NCBI GenBank assembly: GCA_043228905.1
Contig: JBHGNT010000014.1
Location: 11,036,001-11,100,000, forward strand
Direction of reading: 5' to 3'
DNA length: 64,000 nt
DNA from: Azolla caroliniana
Lineage: Eukaryota > Polypodiophyta
In this document: positions 22,100 through 34,562 of the stretch, piece after piece
Numbering within the stretch: position 1 is the stretch's first letter
How the letters are laid out: every line of letters begins with the position of its first letter
Notes under the pieces: generated by a model
Database searches by the model: none
Seen by the model: only the letters and a program-made list of their open reading frames with translations
Told to the model about the DNA's origin: nothing
Program-made: the position numbers and the translations under genes

Positions 22100-23683
22100 C
22101 CATGTTGCTTGAAGTTTCCAAGGAGCTCCGCACCTAGTTGAACAGGCACGGCCTGGGCGGATACCTCAAAGTCAGTAGCAAATAGGCCAAAACGGCTACC
22201 GAATTGCGGTGGGCTTCGGAAAACTTGAACAATGGCTGAAAGAAACCGGGAAAATAAACCCTTTGGCTCTTCCACCACCTGCTCCTAACCATGTGGATAT
22301 CACAACACATACCGAAGACACAACCAACTCGGTGCCGACCACCGAAACGGCCAAGGTATCTCCGACCAACTATGAAGAGGAGCTCGCAGCACAATCGGTG
22401 ATCCTGAGAAAGCAAAAGAGCGCTATGAAGTAGCCAAAGCAGAAGCCGATGAAATCTGGGAGCAGGAAACAAAACGCAAAGCCGAAATCCAAGAACGGCT
22501 CGATGCACAGACAACCAAGCTTCGAGAAACTGAAGAAAATGCCGAGCTGGCTCTTTGGTCAACAGACGAGGCTTCCGCAGCTAAAATACATGAGATTGAG
22601 GAAGGATACCAACGGGTTGCGACCATTACAAATGACCAACTCCTCAATCTCCAAAACAACCACATGGAACTCCAAGAAAGTTTAAACCGGTAGCTTGAAA
22701 TGTTGGAAGAGCCGTGTGGGACAAATATACATTGTCGGAGTTCCTCCACCGGCTACAAATATCTGCGGCACAAGACTAGGAACGCGAGCAAGAACGGTAG
22801 CTCCAAGAGTTAGCCACTAATTCGGATCGGATCCTCCGACGCTACGACCTGCATACAAAGGAAATGAAGACAAAGCTCGCTGAGAAAACCACGTTGTTCG
22901 AAATCATGAATGCCAAGCTCGAACAAGACACCGCAACAGGCATAGACGAACTGGACATCCTACGTGCCAAATACGAGATGGGCAAAGCACGCATCAAGGC
23001 AATAGTGGTAAAGCACCGGCTAACGCTGAATCAGAAGGTCGAAGAGGCACTAGTTCCCGGATGGAAAGAATGGTCGGCTCAAGCAGCCGAGTTACAGGTC
23101 TTCTGAGTGGATGCCGAAAACCGAAGAAAAGAAGGCCGCGGATTTTACAAAATGGACGAAAACAACATTTAGATCCTCCGCGAAGACCTCATCGAGGAAT
23201 TCCAAGCCTTAGCCCGAACACACACCAGGGCCATCAGAAACCTCCTCGAGGAATTTAACGATGATCAACTCCTACTCATGATCGAAATAGAGGGTTAGGA
23301 GCGTCGTGCCTCCAAACTGAAAAGGAAGCAGAAGCTGCGGCACAGGCCTCAGCAAGCAGGATGACCAAGGAAGCAACCCAAGAGCCAAAAGTAGAAGAGG
23401 TGACACGCTCCGGCCCGGAAATGGGACAAGTGGTTGAACATCCATAGAGCTAAAGCAGGAGGAAGCGACTTTGGTATCCACGGTGGTAACTCAAGACCAA
23501 TAGCTCAATTTGTTGACCGAGTAATACGTAGACGAGCCAAAATAGGAGGAGGCAACTCAATAGTCAGTGGAGCAAACGGAAGCCTAGGAGAACATGGAGC
23601 GATGGGCCGATTTGACAACTGACCTCAATCCAAGGGAGACAAAGCAACTAGAGGGAATCACATTCACTTTGGAAGAAGATTGA
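22100..23683 (+). pseudogene. Coiled-coil extra ORF of Tat-like gypsy element
   Basis: Reading starts with MLLEVSKELR at 22100, shifts frame several times and ends at the stop 23681-23683 (LEGITFTLEED). 22407-22693 encodes a charged, Ala/Glu/Lys/Gln-rich helix without Pro or Gly (ERYEVAKAEADEIWEQE; ERLDAQTTKLRETEENAEL), with heptad spacing of hydrophobic residues. 22800-23100 continues in the same style (MKTKLAEKTTLFEIMNAKLE). The N-terminal ~70 codons are Pro/Thr-rich. At least five stops or frameshifts break it. Tat-lineage gypsy elements are known to carry an additional ORF between pol and the 3' LTR; the assignment here rests on position. Function unknown. Confidence 0.6.
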
Positions 23684-23789
23684 GTGTACAATAGCAATTT
23701 TTGGCTCTTTTCTCAATTTCGCGATTTCGATTTTTTTTCAGTGATTTTTGGGTTTAACGTGCAAGGAACTGTTCGACGGGCATGCCAAC

Positions 23790-24110
23790 TGTTATCCGTG
23801 GGACAAAGGGCACGAGGTGTGAAACGAATCTAAAGAGATGTGAAGGTCAAGTAGGTAAAAAGGGAATCGGCCGAGCACTCATAGCCGAGGAAGGAGAACG
23901 AAATACATGCAACCGAGAATAAAGGGCGTAAAATTAGGAGGATATAGTTGGAGCACATGGGCTATATAAATTGTGGAATAGCATAAGGAAAAAGGGGAAT
24001 GAATATATGCATATGTTATGTTATAGAAGGAAGAAGAGAGTAACTAATATAATCGGCTTGTGTGCCTTGTAATCAATTTTATCCAGTAATCAATACATAC
24101 TTTGTTGGGT
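23790..24110 (+). repeat. 3' LTR of Tat-like gypsy element
   Basis: Direct copy of 16658-16980. It begins TGTTATCCGTGG, with TATA-like GGCTATATAAATTGTGG. I see no strong purine tract just upstream, which is unusual for a 3' LTR and suggests sequence loss. Confidence 0.78.
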
Positions 24111-24141
24111 CATCTTTGTGTTTGTTTCTGTAATCTGTATT

Positions 24142-24205
24142 GGGTGAAATCATGGGAGTGGAAACAATTATCTGTCCTTGACATAGCTAATTAGTTATGC
24201 AAAAA
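24142..24205 (+). mobile_element. Terminal fragment of the MITE family found at 57 kb
   Basis: GGGTGAAATCATGGGAGTGG, then AAACAATTATCTGTCCTTGACATAGCTAATTAG matches the end of the MITE at 57060-57356, including its inner part TCCTTGACATAGCTAATTAG. The other terminus is not evident, so this is a truncated or rearranged copy. Confidence 0.6.
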
Positions 24206-24471
24206 ACTACCAGTCTTTTTTGCACCATGAATGAAAACATTAGAATGTTTTAATTATATAAATAAGCACCATAAATGTGCAACATAAACGTGCACCATAA
24301 ATTATATACCAAATTACTAGGTCCATTATGTATGATCCATTGCCACATCATGTTGGCCATCACTTTGTGACTATTCAGGCTTAGATTAGTGCCATTGTTC
24401 GCTTCTATTGAGTTCACTGAGTGACGCATCACCATGGGAGTGAGCAGTGGCACAATTCAGTGGAACTTGCC

Positions 24472-24666
24472 TTAAACCATAAGGGGTATTCTCTGAGTTT
24501 CCTCCTTACCTTTAGTGAATGTGTCTTTCTTATCCTTCAACATTTGACGATGTTTCCTTTTTTCTTCTGCCCAATACTTTCGTATAGCTTCTTGTGTACG
24601 GATAACATCATCCCTATCCTGAGGATCCATGAGGGTTGTTGGTAAACACCGTCCTTCCCCTTCCAT
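24472..24666 (-). CDS. Hypothetical small basic/acidic ORF
   Basis: A minus-strand frame starts MEGEGRCLPTTLMDPQDRDD near 24664 and continues with a charged helix (EEKRKHRQMLKDKK) to a stop at 24472, about 64 aa. It lies just downstream of a copia LTR. I do not recognise it. It may be a fragment of an exon or a chance frame. Confidence 0.2.
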   Translation of the reverse strand: MEGEGRCLPTTLMDPQDRDDVIRTQEAIRKYWAEEKRKHRQMLKDKKDTFTKGKEETQRIPLMV

Positions 24667-24769
24667 TTGGCTTGAGATATTCATTAGTAAATTGAAACAA
24701 AAAATAGACACGTGGCTAGTTACTAAACCACATGCAAACCAGTTATTGACAAACGAAGATTATAAACAG

Positions 24770-25411
24770 TGGCAACAATCCAGGACTGAACTGTGGTGGC
24801 AACTAAGTGTAGAATGATGAAAATGGAGGAGTGAACTCCATCGGATTGAATAGTGGCAACAATCAAAGACCGAACAGTGGCGGCAACAAAGTGTAGAATG
24901 GCGCAACAAAGTCTCTCTCTTACTCTCTCTCTGTTTCGCTCAGTGCAACACTTTGTTATGTTCTACACATATCACACTATGTTTGCCCTAGGTGTATTTA
25001 TACTCATACACAATATGGGCTATATACAAATATAGCTTTCATTATTACTATTATTACTAATCTCAGTTGATCAGCAGACTAATCAACTCCTATGTCAATT
25101 TTGCAGTTGGCCCGACTAGTTGACTCCCATGTCAGCTATCCAGTTGACCTGACTAGTTTCCAACCTTCTCCTTGACCTGGAGCATCCATGATGTAGTTGA
25201 CTCTCTCTATCTCATTCAGAGTAGTCGACAAACCTGTCGACTCACTAGTCGATCCGACCGAGTATTCAGTGTTGGCTTGTGTCTGTTTGACTCTTGACTT
25301 CTCACATAGGAGGGACATATTCGTAACAAACTCCCCCTTCACTCCTATGTGGAGGAGTCAGTCATTCTAGTCTCTAGTTGACAGACTCTGAGTCTGTCCA
25401 TAGGTAGGTTT
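24770..25411 (-). mobile_element. Copia 3' end: purine tract and 3' LTR (minus strand)
   Basis: The minus strand reads a purine tract AGGAGTGAAGGGGGAG (25345-25330) and then an LTR starting TGTTACGAATATGTCC at 25328, with TATA-like GAGTATAAATACACC (about 25000) and an AGAGAGAGAGTAAG tract. The lower boundary is uncertain. A duplicated ~55-bp block containing TTGTTGCC.CCAC.GTTC.GTC occurs at about 24780-24900. It probably belongs with the minus-strand copia coding fragment at 28508-29762. Confidence 0.6.
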
Positions 25412-25884
25412 TGTTAGGAATTCGGTCCCTTCGAATGGGATCCGGTTCAGGGACATATTTGTAAATTTGTTTCTTATGTGCCTATCATGGCTATAGTTGT
25501 AAATAGTTCTAAAGTCATATAAGTATAAATATGACTTAGGGAAACCACTTTGATAAAAGGTTGTAGTTGTTGGTGTTGTTATTATTTTGTATAGAGAGAG
25601 AGACATAGAGAGAGGGAGAGATACAAAAAGTATTTTCTGTTGTAACTGCCGGTTGGGAAGCTAGAGCTCAAGGTCGTTGCCTCTGAGTGTCACATTGTTG
25701 TATCCCTTATCTATAGTGATCTTGTTTGGAGTTCATGGGCTCCCGTGGTTTTTCCCGTTTATGGTTTTCCATGTAAACATCTTGTGTCCTCTCTGTTGTT
25801 TGTGTAAGTGTATTAATCTGCATTTCTGTTTTGATCTTCCATTGAGCGTTCAACTCGGTTATGTCCGAGTGTCTATTTCGCACA
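25412..25884 (+). repeat. Copia 5' LTR
   Basis: It is bounded by TG...CA and followed by the tRNA-iMet-like primer site. TATA-like AAGTATAAATATGAC is at about 25520, followed by a GA-rich tract and GGTCGTTGCCTCTGAG. It lacks the 54-bp U3 repeats seen in related LTRs at 41.6, 56.8 and 60.7 kb. Confidence 0.82.
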
Positions 25885-28507
25885 AACTGGTATTAGAGTG
25901 AACAACAAATGGAAGAGTCATTCGGAAGCATTTTCAAGCTCACCGGCTCCAACTACCCAGTGTGGATTAAAGTTGAAGATGAGGGACATGCTAGTGGTTA
26001 AAGATCTCTGGTTGCCGGTACAGTTTGGAGACAAGAAGCCAAACAAGATCGATGCCACAATGTGGGAGGTGATGCATATGAAGACAAAAACATCCATCAA
26101 GTGCTTCATCGACATGAGCCTGTACAACAACTTCAATGAAGAAAGCAAGGCTCATGTGCTTTGGGAGAAAGTCGACATTATGTTGGATAGTAAAAACGCC
26201 GTAAATCGGGTTTCAGTATTCCTGAAGTTAGTGAGACTCCGGTACTAAGATGGATCTAGAATGGCGGAGCACATGAATGCACTCCAACATGGCCGAGCAC
26301 ATGGCTGGAAGTACCTCTTGCCGATGAGGTACTTCTGTTGCTCTTGCTCGATTCCATCCCGAATAGTTTTCACTTTGGGCAACGCCGGGCCGGAAGGAAA
26401 ACAGTTGTCCATAGCAAGGGTAAAATCAAGCTGGATGCATGAAGACGCTCGCCGGAAGGACTGGGATTTTGGAACCGATCCAAAGGCCTTGGTGGATGAC
26501 CATAATTGGGGAAGATGCCGGAATTAGAGTCCCGAGGACCGGGTCAAATCGGGGACGAGGTCGAAGTCAAGAGGGAGGCCTATGTGCTTCTATTGTGGGA
26601 AGCCGTGGCACTTCTAGAAGAATTGCTGACAGTTCCGGAAAGCCAAATGGGGAACCGACGGTCCAGAACCAAAGAAGATTCCGTAGAGAAGAGGAACGTC
26701 GGCGATAGCGACAAGTGAAGAAGAACGGTTGGTAATCACAAAGGAGAGTGAGCTGCATCTTGTTAGCGACGAAACGACATGGGTGGTTGACTCTGGTGCG
26801 TCGTTCCATCTGATCCCCGACCAGAAGTGCTTCTCATCATATAGAGCCAGAGATCGTGGGTCTGTCCGGATGGGAAATGAAGGTCCATGCCGAATTGTCG
26901 GCATAGCAGATGTGTGGTTGACGATGTCAACCGGGTGTAGATTGTAGTCCAAGGATGTCCGACATGTTATAGAGGTTCAATTGAACGTGATATTAGCTGG
27001 TAGGCTGGATGATGAAGGCTACATAAGTTGCATCCGGAACAGAGTCATGAGGTTTTGCAAAGGAAGATTGATCATGGCCCAAGCCCGGAAGCTCAACACT
27101 CTATACCTGATGTATGCCCAAATTTGTCGGGAAGCAGTGAACGTGGCATCCGAAAATGCCAGTGAGTTGTGGCACAAGAGGTTGTGTCACTTGAGCCAGA
27201 AAGGGAGGAGAAGACTTACTGAAGATAACCTCATTCCGGAGGTGAAAGACATGCATCTTGAGATGTGCACTGATTGCTTGGCATGCAAGCAGACCGAACG
27301 TCTTTCCGGTCGAGAGCACCGTCGAGACAGAATGCACCATTGTAACTTGTCCATAACAATGTATGCCAAGTGGACACGATGCCACATGCCGAATCACAGT
27401 ACTTCGTGACGTTCATAGACGACCATAGCCGGAAGCTGTGGGTCTCACCACTAAAGAAGGACCAGGTAGCATCCCTCTTCAAGGAATTCCACACGGGAGT
27501 GGAAAGGGAAACCAGCTGGAAGCTAAAGGCAGTTCGAGCCAAAAAATGGAGGAGAATACCGGGGGCAATTCAAGGAGTACTTTCAGTGGAAGGGAATCCG
27601 GATCGAATTTACCGTGCCGAAGAAGTTTGAACTAAATGGATTGGCCGAAAGGATGAACCAGACTGTGATGGAGAGAGTCCAGAGCATGTTGGCACATGCC
27701 AAGTTACTCAAGACATTTTAGGTTGAGGCACTCATGACAGAGACGTACGTGATAAATAGATCACCCTCAGCACCCTTGGAGAGTATGGATCGGTAAAGGC
27801 GTGTCTTACCAGCATCTGAAGGTGTTCGGTTGTCTCACCTACACACATGTTGCAAAGGACAACACAACGAAATTGGATCCGAAGTCCCTACCATGGATAT
27901 TACTTAGATATGGTGATGATGAGTTCGGCTATCCAGTGTGGGACTTGGTCAACAAGGTCTTTTGGAGTCAAGACATAGTCTTCATGAAAGACAAGAACAT
28001 TGCCAACTGGGAGTTGAAGAAGAAGATGATGGACTCCAGGCCAACTGACTGAGATTGGTTGAAGGATACAAGGACCGATCTGGTCGGAAGCCGTATGACA
28101 TTTGAAGAACTGGCCGGATTTGGACAAGAAACCGAACCGACCAAAGAAGAAGAATTGGACACTAGAACTGGAGAAGACCACAAATCGGATTTGGATTCGG
28201 AATAGATGGAGAAACCGGTGTGTGAAGACCAAGGAAGAAGATACCCTCTGAGAGAGAGAAGGCCCCCCCGGATATTTCCGGATCCCGAGAATGTGTTGTT
28301 GACCGATGAGGGGGAGCCGGAAAGCTTCGAAGAAGTAAAGAAAGACACCCACAATCACAAGTGGTTAAGTGCCATGCAGGATGAGATGGATTCCCTGCAT
28401 GAGAACTACACATATGAATTGACGGAGTTGTCAAAAGGAAAGAGAGCACTCCGGAACAAGTGGGTGTACAAGCTGAAACTGGGAGACACCAGAAATCCAC
28501 AAAGGTA
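25412..28507 (+). mobile_element. Copia element, 5' LTR to start of RT, 3' truncated
   Basis: 5' LTR 25412-25884 (TGTTAGGAATTCGG...TTTCGCACA), primer site CTGGTATTAGAGTG at 25887. Gag starts at 25909 (MEESFGSIFKLTGSNYPVW), with one frameshift before MRDMLVVKDLWLPVQFGDK. The zinc-knuckle region near 26580 is degenerate. Protease WVVDSGASFHLIPD is at about 26780, then LCHLSQKG and integrase (YFVTFIDDHSRKLW at about 27395). The RT start is HKWLSAMQDEMDSLHENYTYE at 28345-28420. It stops at 28507, where sequence of the opposite orientation begins. Several stops and frameshifts. No 3' LTR is present. Confidence 0.85.
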
Positions 28508-29762
28508 CAGGCGTGGAGCTTGTTTCAGACCATACAAGGTTTTCCTTAGTTGACACACCAGATTCTCTTTTACTTTCTCCACGAAGCCTTCGGGATGCTG
28601 CATATAGATCTTTTTGTCAAATTCCCGATGCAAGAATGATATCTTGACATCTAACTGTTCAATCTCTAGATCCATAACGGCAACTATGCTTAGAACAGTT
28701 CGGATGGATGTCATCTTCACAACTCGAGTGAATATCTCGTCAAAGTTGACACGCTTTTTCTGTTGAAATCCCTTTACCACAATGTGGGCTTTATATTTAG
28801 GTGTGATGTCGACTTCTCCAGTTTTCACCTTGTAGACCCATTTGTTTCGAAGTGCTCTCTTCCCTTTTGACAGCTCAACCAGGTCATAGGTGTAATTTCC
28901 ATGCAACGATTCCATCTCATCTTGCATTGCACTCAACCATTTCTCTTTGTGCTCATCGGTTATGGCTTCATCATAGCATTCCGACTCATCTTCATCAATC
29001 AAGAGGACGTATTAATTGGTGAATCGAGTGGGTTCTCTCTTTGCTCTAAGTGGATATCTCCTACCTCCCATTGTCAGCTCAGGTTTAGATGTCTTTGCCG
29101 ACTCTTCATTCACCTCGGGTTCATGCATGTTGGTCGGTTGTTGGAGTTATATTGACTCTGACTATTATGCCTTAACCGACTTGTGTAGCTCTATTGATTC
29201 TGACTCATATGCCTTAATCGACTCTTGTAGCTCTATCGACTCCTTCTCATATGTATTAGTCGGTTGCTCTGAGTCAACCATCTCAGATTCGGTTGTTCCG
29301 ATTGGCTGTCTTCTAACAATCGACTGTGTCGTGTCGACTAATCCTGTGTTCAAAGTCGGACGGGAAGATGACCCTAGTTGCTGCGGTTTCCAGTCTTCGA
29401 TTGTCTTGTCCTCCATGAACACTATGTGTCAACTCCTCACAATCTTCTTATCAAGAAAGTCCCACATCCTGTAGCCGAATTCATCCTCAGAGTATCCAAG
29501 GAATATGCATGGTTTCGACTTTCTGTTGAGCTTCGACCTCTGGTCCTTAGCTACGTGCATATATACCAGGCATTTGAACACCTTCCGGTGTTGGTAGGAG
29601 ACATCTTTACCTGTCCACACCTTTTGCAGGACATCACCTTTCAGAGGCACTAAGAGAGACCCGTTGAGCAGATAAACAACCATGTACATCGCCTCAGCCC
29701 AATATGATTTTGACAACCTTGCATGCGACAACATGCTTCTCACTCTCTCCATTATCGTCTGA
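28508..29762 (-). pseudogene. Copia integrase C-terminus and RT fragment
   Basis: Minus strand from 29752: MERVRSMLSHARLSKSYWAE, KVWTGKDVSYQHRKVF and CIFLGYSEDEFGYRMW. An acidic linker with YESESIEL-type repeats follows. Then RT: KEKWLSAMQDEMESL; VVKGFQQKKRVNFDEIF; FLHREFDKKIYM; LYGLKQAPRL at about 28520. RT ends before the YVDD box, where the plus-strand copia starts. The linker is richer in Ser/Glu than in the neighbouring copia elements, so this is a separate family. Confidence 0.8.
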
Positions 29763-32700
29763 TCTTTACATAGCCATAGTCACTGACTGTGTAAGACGAG
29801 AATTAGAATTTATATTGTCCATAAAGTGACCAATTTTGACCTATGGGACCATCGTATACATGTGTTCTTGATATGTGTCTCCTTCCTATGAAGGGGTATA
29901 TATATATTGAAGCACAAAGTCTCTATGTGTGAATAAAGCATGCACATATGAGCTCAACCTTCTTAGAGGTGTCTTAAGTATGGCACTTATCACTCCCTCT
30001 TAGTATGTCAGCATATCTTGAACGAATTGCACTATATGTTAAGCATGTGAGGAGCAAGTGACATTCATCCTCTACCATGCCTTCATTGGATATTTTGCAT
30101 GTCCTCAAAACAGTTACATTTTGATACCATGATGCAACTTCAATACCTAGCTTGTGAGATCGAGTGCGAAGTAGTGTAAGGTCTCTACAAGCATTACTAC
30201 TCATATTGGTAATGAGATAAGATTGGATATAATCGATAGGAATTCTTGCTTTATATTGAGACCAACATTCAGGGTTGACATTTGCCATGTAGTATTCTAG
30301 ATTTGTCCTCTTAGCATCTTCCCACTCCATCCTTAATGATTCCACCAACCTTTCCTCAATCATTACATACTACATAGCATTGAACGAAAGCTCTAAAAGA
30401 TCATCCAAACCCCATCCTCTAAACCATTTCCTTATGTCAACAACCCAACCGGATCAGAGAATCTTACTTCTATGATTCTTTTGTAGCTGACATCCAACAT
30501 TCCAAGCAACATGTGGTAATCGATGATTCAACATATTCTTTACTTTTGTAATGTATTTATATACTCTTTGGAGTGCCGATAGTTCTATGGGTCAAACACT
30601 TGTTTCCAAGAGCATAACCTGGTAAGGGGTAGTGCATTTAACTCCTAATTGGCTTCTCAAAAACATCTTTTGAATTTTCTCGATCTCATTCCATGCATTA
30701 AGAGAGATGGTGCCACCCCACACTTCTACTCCATAACACAATACTTGAGTTACCATGGCATTGAACAACATTAGTTTTACTTCCCATCCACAAGTATCAC
30801 TTTGGTTGCATTGGTTCTCCAAAAGGTAATACGATTTCCAACGAGCTTGGAGCCTAGAATCAAAGCATGCACTCCATTTATTTGTGGCAGGTACATCAAT
30901 ACCAAGATATTTAAAGCTTGGAAGAAATTGTATATGTTCACCTCTATATGTGAGCATAGGGTAATGATGAGGTTGGATGGTTTGCACTACCATCATTTTT
31001 GTTTACATTTCTCCACATTCACTGCTAGTCCACTACTATGGCAAAATTCATCTAATACCCCAAGTAAATTTTGGATACTATCAACATCATATGAGAAGAG
31101 TACCACATCATATGCATATAGAAGCAATAAGATAACATGTTGCATCAATTTGGGGGCATTCAATCCTTCTTCTCTTGCAACCTTATTCACCACTTCTTCT
31201 AATTTATCAATGCATAAGCCAAAGAGTGTTGGTGATAGTGGACATCCTTGCTTGACCACCATGTTACTTAAAAAGTGCTTTGAGAATCCACTATCCATTT
31301 CTAGTTGGCATTTAACTTGTTCATATAGGCATGCAACAACAACTCGGTACTCTAATGGTATGTCAATCTCTACCATTCTATTCCAAAGCTCACTTCATGG
31401 TACGGTATCAAATGCTTTCTTAAAATCAAGAAAACAACAATAAAGTGTTTTTCCTTGTAGTTGACTCTCTTCCATGATTACTCTCAATGTGATCAAATGA
31501 TCCAGAGTGGAATGTTTTGGTCTAAATCCTACTTGCCCAAGTGCTCTTTTGCTTGTACTTTCAGCCCATGTGCTTATCTTTTGCTCCATAATAGTGCTAT
31601 ATAATCTAGCAATAGTTAAGCTCACCATTATTGTACGATAATTTGATACTTGAATCTTATCTCTAGCTTTAAATATTGGTTTAATCCAATTTATAAGCCA
31701 ATCATTTGGACATCCTTGTTTTATAGCTTGCTCGATAATTGTCATTATCCAATGACGAGTATGTGGCATTGTCCATTTTAAAATCTCACATGAGACGTAG
31801 GTTGCATCTACAACTTTCCCACTAGCCATCTTCTTTATTCCCTTATTGATAACATCAAGATCAATACATGTAGTGAATGGTGTTTCAATTTTCTCAACTA
31901 TAGGAGCGACACCTTCATGCATATATAGCCTTTGTACAAACTCTAACATCTCTTTATTTGTAACGTGGCATTTCACATTGTCTTTCTTACTCTTGGGTTG
32001 TCCCCATGCTAATTTTGGCTTGAGCTTAAACAAGTTTTACTTTTCATCTCTTGCATTTGGAAATATCTTCTTTCCTTTCTCGACACTACATTCTTATATA
32101 GGTGGCATGCAACAATCTTTTCATTTCCCCGCTCTATAGACTTAAACCATTTGAGATACATCTTAAATTCATCGTCGAACCAAGAATTACATGGAAAACT
32201 ACACATTTTATGCCCAACCACATGCCTCTTAAAGTATTGATACCCAACCTTAAGGATGATATCCTTCAAATGTTACCAATTTTCTTTAACATCGTTAGTT
32301 AGAGAAAAATTTAACAAATGGTTCTCCACTTCATTTGCATACATCTTAGCTTTTTCATAGCAAGGTCAGATGTACATCTCTTTTCATCTTTCACTCCATG
32401 GCATCTATTGGTGAAATGTAGAATTGCAACCTCTAAGTACAATGGCTTGTGGACTGAGTCTGGAGATAGCGAACCAATGTTAAACACATTCACCAATGAT
32501 AGATCACATGCCAACATTAATGCGTAATCACCCACACTTCCTCCACCCGAGGATGGTAAACATGTGAGCACATTTGTCAATGGGAATGCCTTTATACCAT
32601 TTAGGATAATCAAATTTGTGCAATTTAACATATGTATCAAAAGTTTTGCATAATCTAACATGACACAATCCTCTCAGTCCCGCAATAGTCAATGTTCTAC

Positions 32701-32810
32701 TACATTTTCTTCAAATGTCTCCACATTTTGGAAATTTCCAACTCCTGCATTGAAGTCTCCCATAATTAAAACTTTACCAAGCTTCTCACGAGGAATGTAC
32801 AAAATCGAGT
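29763..32810 (-). mobile_element. LINE with endonuclease C-terminus and RT
   Basis: Minus strand. The endonuclease part is at about 32800-32320 with KVLIMGDFNAGVGNF (GDFNA motif) and later SVGDYALM. RT is at 32033-30700: SNYRTIMVSLTIARLYSTI, GFRPKHSTLDHL, YCCFLDFKKAFDTVP (first catalytic Asp), VVKQGCPLSPTLFGLCID, then LLLYAYDVVLFS (YADD changed to YAYD). FKYLGIDVPATNKW and VLCYGVEVWGG follow. The C-terminal part at 30363-29974 has EDECHLLLTC. The 5' part of the endonuclease is missing, so it is truncated as is usual for LINEs. Frameshifts and stops are present. It is related to, but diverged from, the LINE at 15.3-16.7 kb. Confidence 0.87.
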
Positions 32811-32999
32811 GTGGTTCTTCACACACAATATGAAACAATAATAGTGAAGATATTATTTTATATTAGTTTACTATCTTGGTACGAAAAGATAGATGTCTTC
32901 AAGAGCTTCCAAATGCATTTTACTACATGTGAAACGAACAACTTAGTGTCAAGTTATGTGAGTGTGAAGTTGGAGAAGAAGAAGAGGAAAACAAAACTC

Positions 33000-34506
33000 T
33001 GAGATATCCCACATAGATAGGACAACATCAAGATTCAAGAGTATATAAGTAGAGCTATATCTCTTTATATTTCATCTATGTTCTAGGAGCACAAAAAGGT
33101 TGGGTTGTATAACTTGGATAAATGCATGCGTCCAAGTTATTCAAATAGTGTGTTGGACGGAACCGGACGGCGACGGAACCGGACTGGATCGGATGGACCG
33201 GATCACCGGGTCGGATGTTGACCGGATGGACCGGATAGACGGGTCGATCAGATAAGTTGATCGCGAAGCACGGTGTCTTGAAGATTTTCGATGTGAAACG
33301 AAAAAAAAACCCAAGTCATTTCTTTAAGTTATATTTTATCATTATACTTTCACATGTAAATTCTCATACATGAGCACTTGAATGAGTCACATGGTTATCA
33401 TGCAACACATGTAATGCATGAGCGCCAAATGGCAAACATGCATCTCATGCATTTTATGCATTACATGCATGTCTTACACCCTCACATGCATCATATGCAT
33501 GGGGGCATCTATAAAAGAGTGGATAAAGAAGAAAAACGAGCTATGTATTAATCAAGATTTTAATAAGAAAAAATAATTCGTTATCCAATTGATAATATAT
33601 CGTGTTCCTCAAATCTAAAGTCAAGGGTTCAATCTTAATCTCTCTCTCCATTTCAATCTCTCTCAATCTAAAGTCAAGTGTTCTTTCTTATCTCAATCTC
33701 TCTCTTTCAATCTATCTTAAATACTTTCTCGCTAAAGTTAGTGCAAACTTCGAATACTTCCGGTCCAGAACCTCAGCGGTTCCGCCTCACGATCCGCACG
33801 TAGTGACGGATTTTTCACGGCAGCGCGCGAACACATCTATGGTTTGGTTGCGACGCACGTACGGATTACGCATGAGCTGAACTTTATGGATGATTGTGGA
33901 TCATGTGGCCGAATTATATGAACGGTCGCATGCAACTAAAAGTAAAGGTCAAGCAACTAAAAGTAAAGGTGGAGCAACTAAACAAGGAGGCCATGCAACT
34001 AAAAATAAAGGCTAAGCAACTAAAAATGGAGGCCATGCAACTAAAAGTGGATGCATGCAAAGTAACATGGGAGGCTATGATCAACAAGGAACTTTGTATA
34101 TGTTCCACTTTTTTTCTCTAGTTTTTTTTCCCCATTCTCTTCTTCTCTCTCCCATTCCTTGGGGAAGAATAATCTCTCATATTCATATAGAACCACTCCT
34201 TACATGGTAGTGGGCTATTTTCTTCCAAGAATAATCTCTCATATTCATATCAGACAACTCCTTACATGGTTGTTGGCTTGTTTCTCTCAAGAATGATCTT
34301 TCATATTCATATCCAGTCCGTTGCAACATGATTCTAGAATTATAAAGAATCCATTTTCTTTTGCAGTAAACAAATATTTTCTTTTACCTACTTGTCTCAT
34401 GTGTAAATCTTGCTTGTGCTAAGCATGTGAGCCTTAATTCCTTCCAGTTCATAATCCCGGTGGTTCCACATCACGATCCACACATAATGACGGATTTTTC
34501 ACGACA
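33000..34506 (+). repeat. 1.5-kb gypsy LTR
   Basis: It starts TGAGATATCCCACATAG right after a purine tract and ends TTTTTCACGACA just before the primer site. It contains a TATA-like GAGTATATAAGTAG (about 33040), an ATGCAT-rich palindromic stretch (33405-33505) and ATGCAACTAAAAG minisatellite units (33930-34060). The reverse-complement relative is 53027-54653. Confidence 0.78.
33930..34060 (+). repeat. ~21-bp minisatellite (ATGCAACTAAAAG...) in LTR
   Basis: Units such as CAAGCAACTAAAAGTAAAGG and GCCATGCAACTAAAAATAAA are repeated about seven times. The same array occurs at 36315-36445 and, reversed, at 53450-53590, each with a different unit order and number. Confidence 0.9.
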
Positions 34507-34562
34507 TAATTAATTGGTGAACCCGACGTGAGGAGGCGATATGGAGGATATCAAGTGCAACG

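Larger units (their letters stand above)
16658..24112 (+). mobile_element. Tat-like gypsy element with two direct LTRs and extra ORF
   Basis: Direct repeats at 16658-~16980 and 23790-~24110 are closely similar over about 320 bp. They begin TGTTATTCGTGG and TGTTATCCGTGG and share GGGCACGAGGTGTGAAAC and TATATAAAT.GTGGAATAGC. Between them lie a nested copia (about 17150-20875), a gypsy pol relic (20880-21640) and a long coiled-coil ORF (22100-23683). The LTR 3' ends and target duplications are not clear, and the primer site is not a standard iMet site. Confidence 0.75.
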
